Shown one piece after another: positions 1-12,327 of a stretch of 64,000 bases of DNA (positions are counted from its first letter, which is position 1; every line of letters begins with the position of its first letter). Under the pieces are notes generated by a model. It saw only the letters and a list, made by a program, of their open reading frames with translations, was not told where the DNA came from and did not search any database. The DNA is from Turritopsis dohrnii (lineage: Eukaryota; Cnidaria; Hydrozoa; Anthoathecata; Oceaniidae). A program made the position numbers and the translations under genes. Location: assembly GCA_027922465.2 (NCBI GenBank), contig BQMF02000212.1, forward strand, positions 587,240 through 651,239. Reading direction: 5' to 3'.

Positions 1-482
1 TCTCCTAAGTATATACTTATACAAAAATGTCTGTGTAGCAGAGCTAAGTTTTGTTTGTGAATGTGAATTTTTTTCATTTGAGTGAAGAACCTAAGGTTAT
101 ATATATATATATATATATAACTAGTAACCTGGGTAAAATTTTTTACCGAGTTTTAACTTCGAAAAGGATGCGTCAAATTCACTTTCCTGTGTGCCAACCC
201 TGTGACGAAAATTTCAATTTGGGAAATGGAACGGAAAATGTACTCATGTTGTAGAGCTCGAAAAAGTGATCAAAAGAGTGTATGGGATCTTTTTCCTAGA
301 TCAACTATAGAGAGATGTCGCTGATTAAAGATTTTGTCACAGACCTGTCCCCCCAAAACATTTTTCAAATTTTCCAAATTTTTCCTGTATCGCCAACCCA
401 AAAAAACATCAGTTATCCCCATTGGTTCTCGAGATGTTTACCCAAAGTGACGCCTTCGATTGGGGATATGCAATGTAATGAT

Positions 483-484
483 CC

Positions 485-515
<31 letters not shown>

Positions 516-528
516 AAAAAAAAAAAAA
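483..528. repeat. C23-A23 homopolymer pair
   Basis: Twenty-three C residues are followed directly by twenty-three A residues. Similar long C or G runs occur near 58.8 kb, at 61899-61934 and at 62253-62285. Lengths may be affected by sequencing slippage. Confidence 0.9.
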
Positions 529-533
529 TTAAC

Positions 534-550
534 TGACGTCACGCCACGTG
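534..550. promoter_or_regulatory. CRE palindrome plus E-box upstream of RANBP3
   Basis: A perfect cAMP-response-type palindrome TGACGTCA (534-541) lies four bases from a perfect CACGTG E-box (545-550), followed by a TATA-like TTATATAATA stretch. CREB/ATF and bHLH factors bind such sites. Use as the RANBP3 promoter is inference; the predicted start codon is about 830 bases downstream. Confidence 0.3.
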
Positions 551-1384
551 CTACTTATATAATAATCGTAAAAAAATGCTCTCGCCTCTTCATGGTTTTA
601 CGCACATTTAAGAAGACGTTGACCATAAATTTAAACTAAATATGTCACTCTCTAAAATAAAAGTGATAATGCACACTTGCTATTATATATAAGATACATA
701 ATCTTGGGTTATTACGATTATTATAATAAGATTATCCACATGTTTTTTATAAGAAACGTAGAGAATGGTTTTGTTTTCATCATTTTCGAAATGAATTCCA
801 AAAACAACGACAACATTGTCAACCAAAATCTGGTGTGTTGTTCATCCGTGTAACTGAATCTCCAAAAGATGAAATGAAATGTAGAAACGCTTTTTCCAGA
901 AGTTCTATCCTTTGATGTAAAGCTTTTATAACCTTCACATGCATCGATCGCCTGCATAAAAATAAAGATGGAAGAGAAAAAGGAATGGGGAAGGAGTAAC
1001 TCCAGCTTCTATTTATGTGTTTACATAAATTATGTCATTTTGCCCTCATTTTAAATCAACATAATGTTGTATTAATTTAGATCATGCACAAAAGTATCAT
1101 AATTATTATTTTAGGGTAAAAATGAAATAAAATGGAGCAAAGGCTTCACAGTGCTAAACATAATTTCTGGAAACTAGTATCTCACACTGAATTTTTAATT
1201 GAATCTAATTTTGATGATCAATCTTTGGATTCATTTGTTTTGTTTTAACTTTTCTTTATCTTCTTTTTAGTAGACAAAGAAGTGTATAATTCAGAGAGTT
1301 ATCATATAGGTCAAAGAAAGTATGTGTAGTTGAATGGTACTTTGAAAATATTTACATAGATGTTTATGCTGATTTACAAGCATC

Positions 1385-4300
1385 ATGGTAAGTGATACTG
1401 CTATAGAATTAAATAGTACATATTTTCAAGAGTGTAAAATATCGTTTTGTAGCCATTTTACTTTGTGGAAGACAAGCTCTTGATTTTTGTGAATGGTTTT
1501 AATTTTGTATTACACAAGCTCTCTTGACTAAACCTTGTTTTGACACAACGAATTTTTAGCAAGTGGAAGTAGAAAACAGCTTTATGTGGTGGGCGATTTA
1601 AAGTTTTAAAAATATTTATCAGTTGAATACAATGTCATACAGTCACATGCTAGTCTTCTTGAGTCCCCCTATTTGCAGTAAATGGTTTCTTTTTAAACTA
1701 CAGGTGTTGTTGTGTGGGCAGCAGTGAATTTGCAGTGTTACACAACAGCGCAAAATCGAAAAAATGCCACAAACAGAAGTGTTCTTTTATTGCCGAAATT
1801 GTTGAATTTATTAATGTTGCATCTTGGGAAGGTTCCCGTTTGCAGACAGGGATTGCACCCAGTTATATAGAAACCATGAACCAACTCAAATTGACTGACA
1901 CTTTGTGCAGTAAAGGAAGCTAACCACCACCAAGGCCTTTTTTATGAGTAAAAATGAATTTAAAAAAATAATGATGGAAAATGATATTTTTTGTTTTTAG
2001 CTAGAATCTTGTTATCACTCTTACTTAATGCAAGCAATATGTCAGTGCTGTTGCAAGCCTCGAAATTTCACAGTAACGATCGTTCCGTTACTGCATCGTT
2101 ACCGTAATAGCATCATCTAGGGAAACGAATTTCCGTTTCTGTAAAGTACCCATTTCTGCTTTATAGAAGATAAAACAGTTGAATCACTGAGATGATAACA
2201 ACATAAAATGAAATAAAATGACAAATCGAATGAAAACAACAACACCCTTTAACTTTAACTTTCATTCGTCACTCAGCTGGCGCTTTTAGGTAACAATACG
2301 GAAACGATTGTTTCCCAGAACCAAAATGGCGATACCCAGTCATTAATGAACTACATCGGTAACGATCATTTCCGTTACTGATATAATACGGAAACAAAGT
2401 ATAGTTTACGTGAAAGTTTGAAATTTCGAGGCCTGCTGTTGTATGTTTGAATTAGGGGACAAATACTAACATCTTTTGATGTGTATCATAACTGAGAAAA
2501 CTTGGAAAAGTTGAAGGATGTACCCTGAAGTCATGATTATAATTTATTCTTGTTTTAGACTGATGAAAAAGTTGACACAAGTGCCAGTAAGAATATTATA
2601 TGTAACTTCATTTCTTTCTTAATCATTACTCAATAGCATTGGAATAGATTTATTTCATTGACACTGGAAAATGAGACCTTTCTAACTATGCACTTGTTGT
2701 TTTTAACCAAAACGTTTGGTTTAAGAAAACAATACTTCTCTAAGCTTTGAATACGAAAAGAGAATTAGAAATATGAATCATTTTAAGATCTTGGATCTTT
2801 GATTGTCTGTTCTGAACAAGATGGGACTTTCAAATTTTGGGTAAAAATCGTTCAAGTGTATTATTCACCTGAAATCTACAAGAAAAAACATAATATTTAA
2901 ACAGATCAAACCCTTTCACAGCTTGATGTTTTTTTAAATAGGCCGACCATTTCAGTTACGTCCGTCCATATTATCAGGTACGGGGCATGGCAATCCTTTT
3001 GCTGGAGATAATGGTACGGAACTTAACACTTCTTTTAAACACTTCTCCGAATACTCAATTACTCCCCTCTCCTAATTGATTTTTGACAGACATTTTCATG
3101 GCCACGATGGAAAATCCAATGATTAATCGTAACAACGATTTTGTAATCGAAAGAAGCTTTACGTTAATACTTTCTTCAGCTTGCGGTGCACACAAGTGCA
3201 TGCTGCATTGACTGGAACTTCTCTGTTTTGGAGGCTCACTCTAGTAAACTACTAGGATAGTATTCTGGTGGGTGAAATTGTCAAAAAGTCACTATAACGA
3301 AGAGCATTTTCATTGAAATTGTGTTTATATTTCCATAGAAATGCACTCCTTTGCAGTGATTTTTTAACAAATTTGCCCGCCAGGATAAACCTATTCATAT
3401 ATTATGTAGCTTTCAAAATGCACTGTAATGAATGTATGTTACCAATGATGTCTTTCGATTTCACTTAGCATCTGCAGTTGATAAAGAAAGCAAGAGTTTT
3501 ACTTTGCGACCGTCTGCATTAACATCAGCGGCAGATCAAATTGAATCACTCCACAAAACTGGTAACAGAATTTTTCATCTCGTTTCATAACATCTTTTAA
3601 TGTGTCTACCTATTTTTGAGTCTATTATTAAGAAGATAGCGAAATTGTTTGGCATGTGTCTTGTTCACAACTAATTACACTGGTGTTATCTAGAAATTTT
3701 GGGAACATGATGACATTTTTCACATTAATGAGCCAAGCTGGTGTTGTGTGAGACCCGATATGGGGGTGAGGTGAAAAAAATGTCAACGTAATTGGGAAAT
3801 TGAATGTGATTGAACTTGATTAAGAAAATGACGTTATAATGTTGCCTGTGGAGGTCTTAAAGCATTTGTAGCAATTGTCTTTTTTTATATACACATGTCA
3901 AAAAACTTTCTGATTCTTAGTAGAGTTTCGGGCCTATTGAGACAGAAACTGAGTGTGGTTCTAGTCATATTAATATATTAATATATTTATATTAAGAAAT
4001 ATAAACGTAAGAGTTAGATGTTAACTGTACAGGACCCAATTTTATTAATTCATACTGCAGTTGTTTTAAATTTCATCCATTACTTTTTTTTGTTACACAA
4101 AAAGTAAATAGATCAAATATTCTTTAAACATGAAAATTTCACTTAAAGCCAATAATACTGATTGATCAAAGCATGTAACATCTCTGCATCGAAAATCTGT
4201 CATGATGATGGAATTAAAAGGAAATGTCCAGCCTCAGCAAATTTGATGGTCATCCTTAACTTTGAAGTGGTTTTCATAAAAACATAAGTGTGTTATCTGT

Positions 4301-7300
4301 TGTATACACGTATAAAGGTTATCTTAATCAAAAATGCCTTCATCTTTGAAAGATAAGAGAACAAAACTTCAGAAAAAAGTTGATTTAGTGCTTGGTTTCA
4401 AATTTTGTTCAATGTCTATTCAATCTGCTAAGTATGCAAGCTTCTTTTATTCTTTTAAAAGTGGACTATCCAATATTGTGTGAAAGAAAAGAAATAAATT
4501 GCTTTACGACACGTTCAATTTTATTTAATATTGCAAAGCTTTTGGCTGTCACCAGCCATCTGTCATCGTTCTTTATTCTGTTTATTTATTGATGTATTTA
4601 TTTTTAAGATTCGAGAAAAAGGCAACTGGACAGTGAACCAGGTATGTTAGTTATAACTGCATTGTGTTGTTTCTGATGATGAACTCTGATGAAGATAAAA
4701 ATTTTCAAACGATGTAACAAGATCACAGTGGTTTGTTTGCAGCTGTTGCTGAGAAACGAGAAATGTTTCAAAAATGGATGTGCAGTGTCTTAGATTTCTT
4801 TTGATTACTAAAACAGGAAAGCTACATCCCACCTGGATAAAACCTTACTTTGAAGTTATAAAATACTCTTCTACCACACTTGTTAGCCTATTTCTTAATT
4901 TATTGTAATTTAGTATAAGTTATGTCCGTAATATTTATTATTACGTTTTTATACATTATACGTGACACCATTATCCTATACACTTTCTCTGTAAGAAAAA
5001 CCATATTGATGGATGCAGGAAATATATCGATTAAAATAAATAAATAAATAAATAAATCAAAAGATTATATTCAGGTCAACCGTAATTCAAAAGTAACATT
5101 TGCCAATGGATTCTTCTGAGGTGTATATAATCGAACTGTATCATGTTATTCATTTTCCAGAAAAAGATGGTGATGAAATTCCAAAAGATAAAGAAGACGC
5201 GAAGAAGGTCAAAGTAAGTATTCTTGCAGATTACGAAACCATCAGTTGGGTAGATGAACAAGCAGCAAATTGAAAAATTTACTATTTTTGAAATACCTCC
5301 TTACAAAATCAACATCATGAATAAGAAAATGTGATTGGGCAATTGTGTTCACCTTTGTTTGATGAATACCATAAAATGGGAAAGTCACGTAAAAATAAAC
5401 AAAGAATCATGATGGCACATAGAATAGAAAGTCAGCACAGCTTCTCAAATCAACCTTTCTTTTTAAATATCCAACACAGCCACCTTTATAGTACCTTTAA
5501 ATAGTGTTTATGAAAGATTTGTTTATTTCCTGTATGTTATGTTGCCTCTTATCATCAGATAGAAGATGTCAAGCCTAGCTTGAAGCTTACAGACGACATC
5601 AAAAAGCCGACTGGAATCGGAACGTTTGGATTCGCCGAAGATGACAAAAGTGACAAGTTGAATGGTGCGCATGACTCGCCACAAGCAAAAGTGAACTATT
5701 TTCAACAAGGGCTGGATGCGAAATCCGAAAAGTTAACTTTTGGCTTTGCGGCGAAAACCACGGGGTCAAGCTTCAGTGATTTGAAAGAGAACACAGACAC
5801 TAAAATTGACATAAATGCAAATAATGAATCTCTGAATAGCACAGAACACGACAAAAATAGCAAAGAGAAGTTACTGGAGAATGCTGATGAATACTTGAAA
5901 AATCACAATCAACAACAGCATTTCGAAGAAGTGGAACAGTTCACAGGTGAAGAAGGAGAACAACATATTTTGCAAGTAGGTTGAGTCCAACTTGTTTTAA
6001 CGCAACGTGTTTAAGAATTATTATACAACATGTGCTGGTTGACCGAGTCTTAAGATGGAAGTAGGGCTGGTGGTCAACCAATTGTTCCCACATAACAAAA
6101 AAAGTTTTTTTCAGGTGTACATGAATACCATGAGAACCGCTGAATGGATTCCTTTAATTAAATACTTGGTCTGCATACTGACAGAAAGAGAAAAGTTTTT
6201 TCCTCCTTCTGCTTACCATTATTTTGCAGGGCATCTGTTTTTTAAATGATTCAATATTTTTCACTTATAGGGTGAGGAAGGTAGAGAGAGACAAAGGGGT
6301 TTTGTTTTTACCATCCTGAATTCTTAGCATCTGCATCCCTTTGAAATCCCCTATGTTATTTTATGTAGAGTTAACCAAGCCCCTAAGCATCTTTCACTTA
6401 TTAATGTAGTGTGAAGAGGCCCTTGAACTTCCCTCTTTAATTTCTGTAAGTCCGTCCTTAATCGCTACCATTCTGTTATATTAAGGTGTTCTGTAAACTG
6501 CACTTGTTCGATAAAGAAAAGAAAGTTTGGGTGGAGAAAGGGCGTGGTACATTGAAGTTGAACGATATTTGCCAGTCCGAAGGTGTTTTTCAATCCAGGC
6601 TAGGTAGGAATGTTTATTGCGTTGATGACGTTGATGATGACGACAGACTGTTTTATAGTCGACTCTTATCTCATATGTGTATTTTCTACTAATGACGGGT
6701 GAAAATTAAGTTAACAGTTGATCTAGAACTGAAAGATCTATTGGGTTGAATATTTTTTTTTTGTTTACAGTATTCCGCACGCAGGGCACGAATATAGTTC
6801 AGCTGAACACCATGTTATGGGCGGAAATGTGTTGTGAGATGGTGAAGGATAAAAATGTGCGTTTGACAGCTGTTGACCCTGAAACAAAAGATGTCAAAGT
6901 CTATTTAATCACTGTAAGAAAAGATTTTTCATTTATTCCATTCAACGCCCGAGGTCTTATTTGCGCCCCTCTCTTTCATAGTCTTCTCGTCTTCCATCGT
7001 TTTTCGTCCTTTGCGTCTGTCAAAAAAGATACACATTTATTTATAAGCAACACCAGTAAATTTTCTCAAAAAATTAGGCAACAGTACTACAAGAACGTTA
7101 GATAAACTAGCAACATGAAATTTTGAAATGATAAAACACTAGCATAGCTTCAGCACATTTTTTAAAAAAATTGTTACACTGGGTTGCAGTAAAAAATTTC
7201 GCACTCTATATAATGATTTTAATGTCCCACACTTTGTGTAGACTTTAATGAAACAACTAAAACGTACACAAAGGTTTTCAAGATGGGACATTATATTTTC

Positions 7301-8299
7301 GAGTAATGCTTAGCAGCAAATTAAGCAACATTACTACTAATGTCTGACCTTGGTTGCTTATAAAAAAAACGTGTAAAATCTTGTTCGTTAATTTGAGCAA
7401 TTATTTGGAGGGCGATTGTTTAAAAACGCATATTTTGTCGACCGAAATGAATGGTATCAATGAAGGATGGGAAGAAATCTAAATTTCAAGAATTAATAAA
7501 CGGGCGTAAGAATTTTAAATTGGGCGTACCCCTATTTTTTTGGCTTAACTGACCAACTTTTTGTAATTCATCAAATTGATAGCCTGTGTTCTAGTCTTAT
7601 GAGAACGGATACTTTTTAAGTCACGAGGTTCTTTGTCTTGGTCGTTTATAAACTTTGAAGAATTTACCCTGGGCGTTAATTCAGACAGAGATGTTTTTCG
7701 ATTTGGGCGTCAAATCGATTATTTTCGTCACTATCGTACTAATTTTGACTGCATCATGTAACAATCCTGAAGTAATATTTTACAGGCTTATTTTTCCTGT
7801 TATATATTTTTCGCAGAATCTGTCTGCCAGCATAAATTTCTTAGTACGCATTTTCTGAGTCATATTTTGTCTGTTACAGACCGGTCTCAAAGATAACCTA
7901 CAAATATATACGGCCATCGATCGGCGTATTGCTGCTTTGATACGAAACAAAAGTAAACCGACGACGTCGGTAAAAAATGACGACACGTCGAACGAAGACA
8001 ATGAAAACAGCAGTGAGTCTACAGATGCGAAGCGGACACCTGAAGGTAAGTGGACGTTATGATGAGACGTTGTTCTGATGGATAGTCTATTGCAAGGATG
8101 TTCTTCATATCACACTAAAGGGTTTGTACAAATTACATGAACCTTGCATTTCGAGTCGAATGGAAACTGCTTCCACTATATCGCTATCTGTTTTCTTTGA
8201 ATTTTCTTTTTTTTCTTTTTTTTTTATACAGGCGAAGAAGATACGCCAGCGAAGGTTTCTGACGCAATTAAAAAAGAAGAGGCGGAAAAAACTGAATAG
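1385..8299 (+). CDS. RANBP3: Ran-binding protein 3 (RANBP3-like), 11 coding exons
   Basis: RANBP3 is a nuclear Ran-GTP-binding cofactor that stabilises CRM1/exportin-1 cargo complexes. I join exons 1385-1387, 2559-2586, 2942-3013, 3469-3561, 4609-4641, 5161-5213, 5559-5975, 6486-6603, 6771-6913, 7880-8045 and 8232-8299. All have GT-AG borders and matching phases and give 397 residues; human RANBP3 is longer. Visible features are two LRPS repeats near the N terminus (as in FxLRP stretches of vertebrate RANBP3), FGF motifs at residues 117-119 and 155-157, and a Ran-binding domain from about 216 to 345. That domain shows FTGEEGE, WVEKGRG, LKLND, FRTQG and NTMLWAEM. An acidic Asn/Asp/Glu-rich tail follows. 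The start is the weakest point: an ATG ends immediately at a GTAAGT donor, so exon 1 would encode only Met. The Ran domain is certain; the first two exons are inferred. A polyadenylation signal lies at 8373. Confidence 0.9.
2054..2435. mobile_element. hAT-like MITE, 6-bp target duplication, in RANBP3 intron
   Basis: Ends are CAAGCCTCGAAATTTCA and its inverted partner (CAGGCCTCGAAATTTCA on the other strand). Flanks are perfect CTGTTG duplications (2048-2053, 2436-2441). The interior has repeated CGTTACCG/AACGATCGTT motifs near both ends. No coding capacity. The CAG-type ends suggest a hAT relative with a short duplication. The ends and CGTTACCG motifs recur in the element at 31018-40217. Confidence 0.8.
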
Positions 8300-8372
8300 G
8301 GCGCATTTTAAACGCCTGCTGCCATTGATGACTGCGCCCCAACTGAAGCGTGGACAACAAGATTCAAAGTCA

Positions 8373-8378
8373 AATAAA
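8373..8378 (+). terminator. RANBP3 polyadenylation signal
   Basis: Canonical AATAAA 74 bases after the stop codon of the last exon. Confidence 0.5.
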
Positions 8379-8910
8379 AGTGAAGATTTGGACTGACTCT
8401 CCTTCGTGGTGTTGTTCTATGCAGTTTTTTACTTTACATGTCTTGCTTGCTCTCCACCACGCTTCGAAATGATTTTTTGGAATGGAAATCTTTAATTTCT
8501 GCACCAATTCAGTGGATTCGCTTAGACAAACTCCATCTCCTGTTTGTATGTTGTCGTCATTTGTCCGTGCGGTCCTCGTTTCCATGTGTGACTCTATGCA
8601 GCGGTCATTGTTTAGTTACACCATTCGTTCGAGTAGTAATCGTAGTAATTTCTAGCAAACACAGAATCGAGGATCGTACGGACGCGACTATAAATATTAA
8701 TTCGGGCAAGAAATCGGACATTTCGGGTTAAAAGATTTTTTGAACTGGTTTGCTGTTTTTCCCGCCAAAATGTGATGGGGCAACCTGGAAACAAGGTTAT
8801 TCTGCTGATATAGTATCGCAGATGTACATATCTATTTGTCATCATGATTGTTCCGTCATTTTTACTTGACGAACTTTATTCGCAGACCAACGTGAAATGA
8901 TCTTTTCCCC

Positions 8911-9024
8911 ACTTTCTCCAATACACTCGCTGGTGTCGGTAACTTTCTCCAATACACTCGGTGTCGGTAACTTTCTCCAATACACTCGGCGTCGGTAACT
9001 TTCTCCAATACACTTGGTGTCGGT
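8911..9024. repeat. 28-bp tandem repeat, four copies
   Basis: Four head-to-tail copies of a unit beginning AACTTTCTCCAATACACT and ending GTGTCGGT. The first copy carries three extra bases. Copies differ by one or two substitutions. No coding. Confidence 0.9.
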
Positions 9025-9368
9025 AACTTGAAAATTGTACGACGACAGTCTCTAGAACGTTTTGTTCTACAGAGTGTTATTACATCCCAGCAGGCACATT
9101 TGTTTAAAGAATCTCTCTACGAAGGCGTGCATTTCCATAAAAGTGTATACCACCATTTCAATGAAAATGCTCTTTGTGGTAGTGGCTATTTGACGATATT
9201 GTCGATTGGAATTTATCAGTAGCCTTTTATTTTCGAGCAAGAAAGTGTTTGTGGAAGAAAGTTTTGCGATTTGTGAAAATGAATCTTTTTTGCGATGCAG
9301 TTCCATATAGTTAAACACTTTTTTGGCGGGAAAAAACCTTTGGTTACCAATCGTGGGCATGTTCAACA

Positions 9369-9433
9369 TCGTCCCCAGGGCTTCTTGCCTTGATTCAGTA
9401 TAATCGAAAAGGCAAGAAGCCCTGGGGACGAGG
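9369..9433. repeat. Hairpin MITE, CCCCAGGGCTTCTTGCCT arms
   Basis: Two ~22-bp inverted arms (CGTCCCCAGGGCTTCTTGCC and its complement) surround a short loop. The flank ACGAGGTTG extends the right arm. A related copy lies at 9817-9885. I recall such CCTCGT(C/T)CCCAGGG hairpins as abundant in cnidarian genomes. Confidence 0.7.
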
Positions 9434-9816
9434 TTGGGGCATGTTATTGAGTACAGTTAGTGAAATCTCTATAAAGCGGACACTACATTACATAAAGCGG
9501 ACATCTCTTCAAGACGGATGTTTTATCTAGGAACGGATGGATTTACAGTCAAACTCTTATAAAGCGGACAATTTTTCGGGTCTTAATGGCGCCACTGTGT
9601 ACTAATAGATGTGTCCACTGGACACAAGAAAGCAGAGAATTACTTGATCTTATTAATGTCATAGTTAATAGAAAGTATGACACTATGGTTACACAAGCCC
9701 TATCAAGGACCTGGTGCTCTCCTGGATGACCTCCTGCAACACCCGATCATCTACCCAAGTTCCCTCACATGGTTATGGGTCGACCCGGCGCTGTGGTACA
9801 ATCACCACTCGCGCAT

Positions 9817-9885
9817 GGTCAACCTCGTTCCCAGGGCTTCTTGCCTTTTTGACAGTCCGTATATCAAAAAGGCAAGAAGCCTTTT
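9817..9885. repeat. Second CCTCGTTCCCAGGGC hairpin copy
   Basis: Starts CAACCTCGTTCCCAGGGC, has the inverted GGCAAGAAGCC arm, then diverges. It is a diverged or truncated relative of the hairpin at 9369. Confidence 0.6.
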
Positions 9886-11233
9886 CCTTAATTCAAAGCA
9901 ATATCGAGAAATTTTCCTCTAAGGACTCACTGACTTCTACGAGAAGCAGTTCTCCAGGGCTCACTTTTCCGGAAACAAGAGAAAATAGACTTTTTCATGA
10001 ATTTCGTCACTACAATAACAACGTGTCGTTTTCAAACTGAATATTAGTGACGCTTGCGCTGTTCACAAAGAGAAACGACACCTCAAGAAGGGAAGGGTTT
10101 TCTCGAAATTCTATTAACGTTATGCATCCCGTGCCTTCAGTAGCTGCAAACACAATTGGTTTGAAACATCCACCTTCCACGTCTATGATACGGTGGTTGT
10201 ATTGTTTCTTCTCACATTCACAACTCCCATTTTGCGTGACAGATGGAAAGGAGAGGCAGAGAATGCGTCTGTACATAATTGCTTGAGTTGTTTTCACTCT
10301 TTTTAAAACAAAAGAACTCATTTACTCTTTTTGTTCATATGCGTGTTTTCTCGATTCTATAATAGGGACCTTACGAAACTACGACGGCAACGTGGACGAC
10401 GACATGAGGCAAACAAAAGATTCACTTTACTCCATAGATTTGCTTTAGAATGAAAGTCCATTGCACACAATACTATTGGGAAATGTTTTTAATTTTACTA
10501 ATATCGTTATTAGATTTGCACGTTCTACACACAACGTGAAAAGTAATATTTTGAAGTAGTACTCAAAACGAAGACCTGAGTATAGCAGTACTTCGGATAA
10601 ATTTTCCTTGCTTCCTTCATGTTCATGATTCTCTCTCAAAGTTCAAAAAACAAACTTCATTAGGCATTATAAATAAACTTCTTAAAACAAGTGTATAGTT
10701 TCTGCTCTTTTGTGATTCATTGAAGAGGTTGTTCATTATCTTTTATCACAATCTGCAACAAACGCTTTTCATTTTAAAAGCATAGCGAAATTTCTTTGGG
10801 GTGAAATATTCTTACGGTTTACCAAAAAATAAAGTTGATATTTTTCGCCCGTCCTGTTATTCCTATAAAACTCACCCTGGCAATATTCTTACAAATTAGG
10901 CGATTTTCATCGTGATATTCTTATAAACTATTCTTATAAAAAAAGCGTGTAACTTTTAAAAGCTTTAAAATTTTGGGGGGACTGACGCTGAATTTCGATG
11001 AAAACCGATTTTCTTTTTTGGTTATGGGTAAAAGGTTTCGTTACTGAGATTGAGAGTTGAAGAGCGAGACAATTTTGCGAATACAACAGTTTGCTTCAGA
11101 ATGTCACAAGAAGTCTTACTTTCGACGAGATTCGTACAAAAAATCTATAAGCTACATTGCAATAGCTTTCACTGCAAATCAGTGAAAATTCACCTTTGTC
11201 GTTGATCACTATCCTTCCATTTTCAAGGCAATA

Positions 11234-11642
11234 CTTTACGGGGAGAAAGTTTCACGGAGAGAAAGTTTCGCGAGGAAAAAAACCCCCGCGAAATGCCACA
11301 TTGCAAAACAGAGCCAAAAATGAGCAAATAAAACTTTGCGTTTTTTGCGAATTCGGCCAAAATTAATCCACGCAAAAAAAAACAACAAACAAAACAAACA
11401 AACAAAACAACAAACAAATAATAAAAAAAAAAACAAAACGAAAAAAACAAAAACAAAACGTCAAGTAATACTTGTGTTGTCGAAAGAAAAACACGTGGTA
11501 AAACATACGAAATTTGTTGAGTTTTTTTTTCTTCAATTTAAATTTCGCGAATGTCGATTCCTAGGTCATTTCGCGTGGGATAAACTTTCGCGAAAGAAAA
11601 TGACTAAAAAACGCGAAAACGCAAAACTTTCTTCCCGTAAAG
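11234..11642. mobile_element. TA-duplicating MITE (mariner-like), ends CTTTACGGGGAGAAAGTTT
   Basis: A TA pair flanks inverted ends CTTTACGGG(G)AGAAAGTTT. The interior has repeated GAAAGTTTCGCG and TTTCGCGAA motifs on both sides and a long A/C-rich stretch. No transposase. A TA duplication suggests Tc1/mariner/pogo mobilisation. Confidence 0.75.
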
Positions 11643-12327
11643 TAATCGGGAGTGTGAACGAAGTATAAAATTAACGTATAGGGTTTTGGTTACAAGGGTG
11701 TCAGGACAATTGCCCCAGGAGCATTGATGCCATGCTTGTCGTACAAACAGAAAATCTAGAAAAGGAAAACTCGAACCGTTTAACTTTGTTCTGTTTATAA
11801 TAGTAATCTTTCATATCACCGCATAGAAAAAGTTTCATGTAAGAGATATAATATCCAGGAGAAATTTCAGTACAATAATTCCACAATTTATCTACTCTGG
11901 GTAATAACAAAACAATTCGAAGTGTTAAACAAAACGAAATTCAGAGTAAAGGTAATCTCGAAAGTCCAAATCTTTTATACATGTTTCCGTTATAAAAAAC
12001 ACTTTGTCTTTGAAAATAACTTTGATTTCCTGTTAAACAGAGAACCGAACGTTACGTGAGGAAAAAAAAGGAAGCAATTTGCTAGATAAATACAAAAATA
12101 CTGTTTAACATAAAAATTTGGTCTAACATATTACATTGCATAGCTTTTAGATAACAGATTTGCAACCAATAAAAAAACACAAACAAACATCAACTGGTCA
12201 GTTCGGATTTACTATAGGTCTCATAGTAGAAACTGATGAATTCTGTCATTACCACAGTCAGCAAGCTTAAGTTCAACACATTACAAATAAACAAATGTAA
12301 CACTTTAGCAAATTTCCCTCATAGAAT
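11643..12327. other. Convergent intergenic region downstream of MED26
   Basis: No gene. Just inside the left edge, near 11701, is a GTCAGGACAATTGCCCC string matching the end of the CCCC-rich MITE family seen at 26858. The remainder may be MED26 3' UTR. Confidence 0.35.

Larger units (their letters stand above)
1..1384. other. Non-coding 5' region upstream of RANBP3
   Basis: No convincing gene. It holds an AT dinucleotide run near 98-119, a homopolymer pair at 483-528 and low-complexity AT-rich DNA. Short open frames here lack recognisable motifs. It probably includes the promoter and 5' UTR of the RANBP3-like gene. A possible untranslated exon follows the TTTTTAG acceptor near 1262-1270. Promoter position is inference. 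Confidence 0.4.
9025..11233. other. Intergenic stretch with MITE fragments
   Basis: No gene supported. Apart from the hairpins listed separately, 9461-9575 has repeated TATAAAGCGGACA strings typical of pogo/Tigger-type terminal repeats. Near 10366 there is a GGGACCTTACG...CGACGGCAACG string resembling a common invertebrate MITE end. Open frames are scattered and motif-free. Confidence 0.4.

Noticed and set aside
8438..8731. 97-residue frame after the RANBP3 stop
   Set aside because: Lies in the 3' UTR, no motif, overlaps opposite-strand frames of equal length.
8911..9024. CRISPR-like array
   Set aside because: Units are directly abutting with no spacers, in a eukaryotic intergenic region; it is a simple tandem repeat.
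11336..11668. Lys/Asn-rich frame
   Set aside because: Low-complexity A/C tract inside a TA-flanked MITE.
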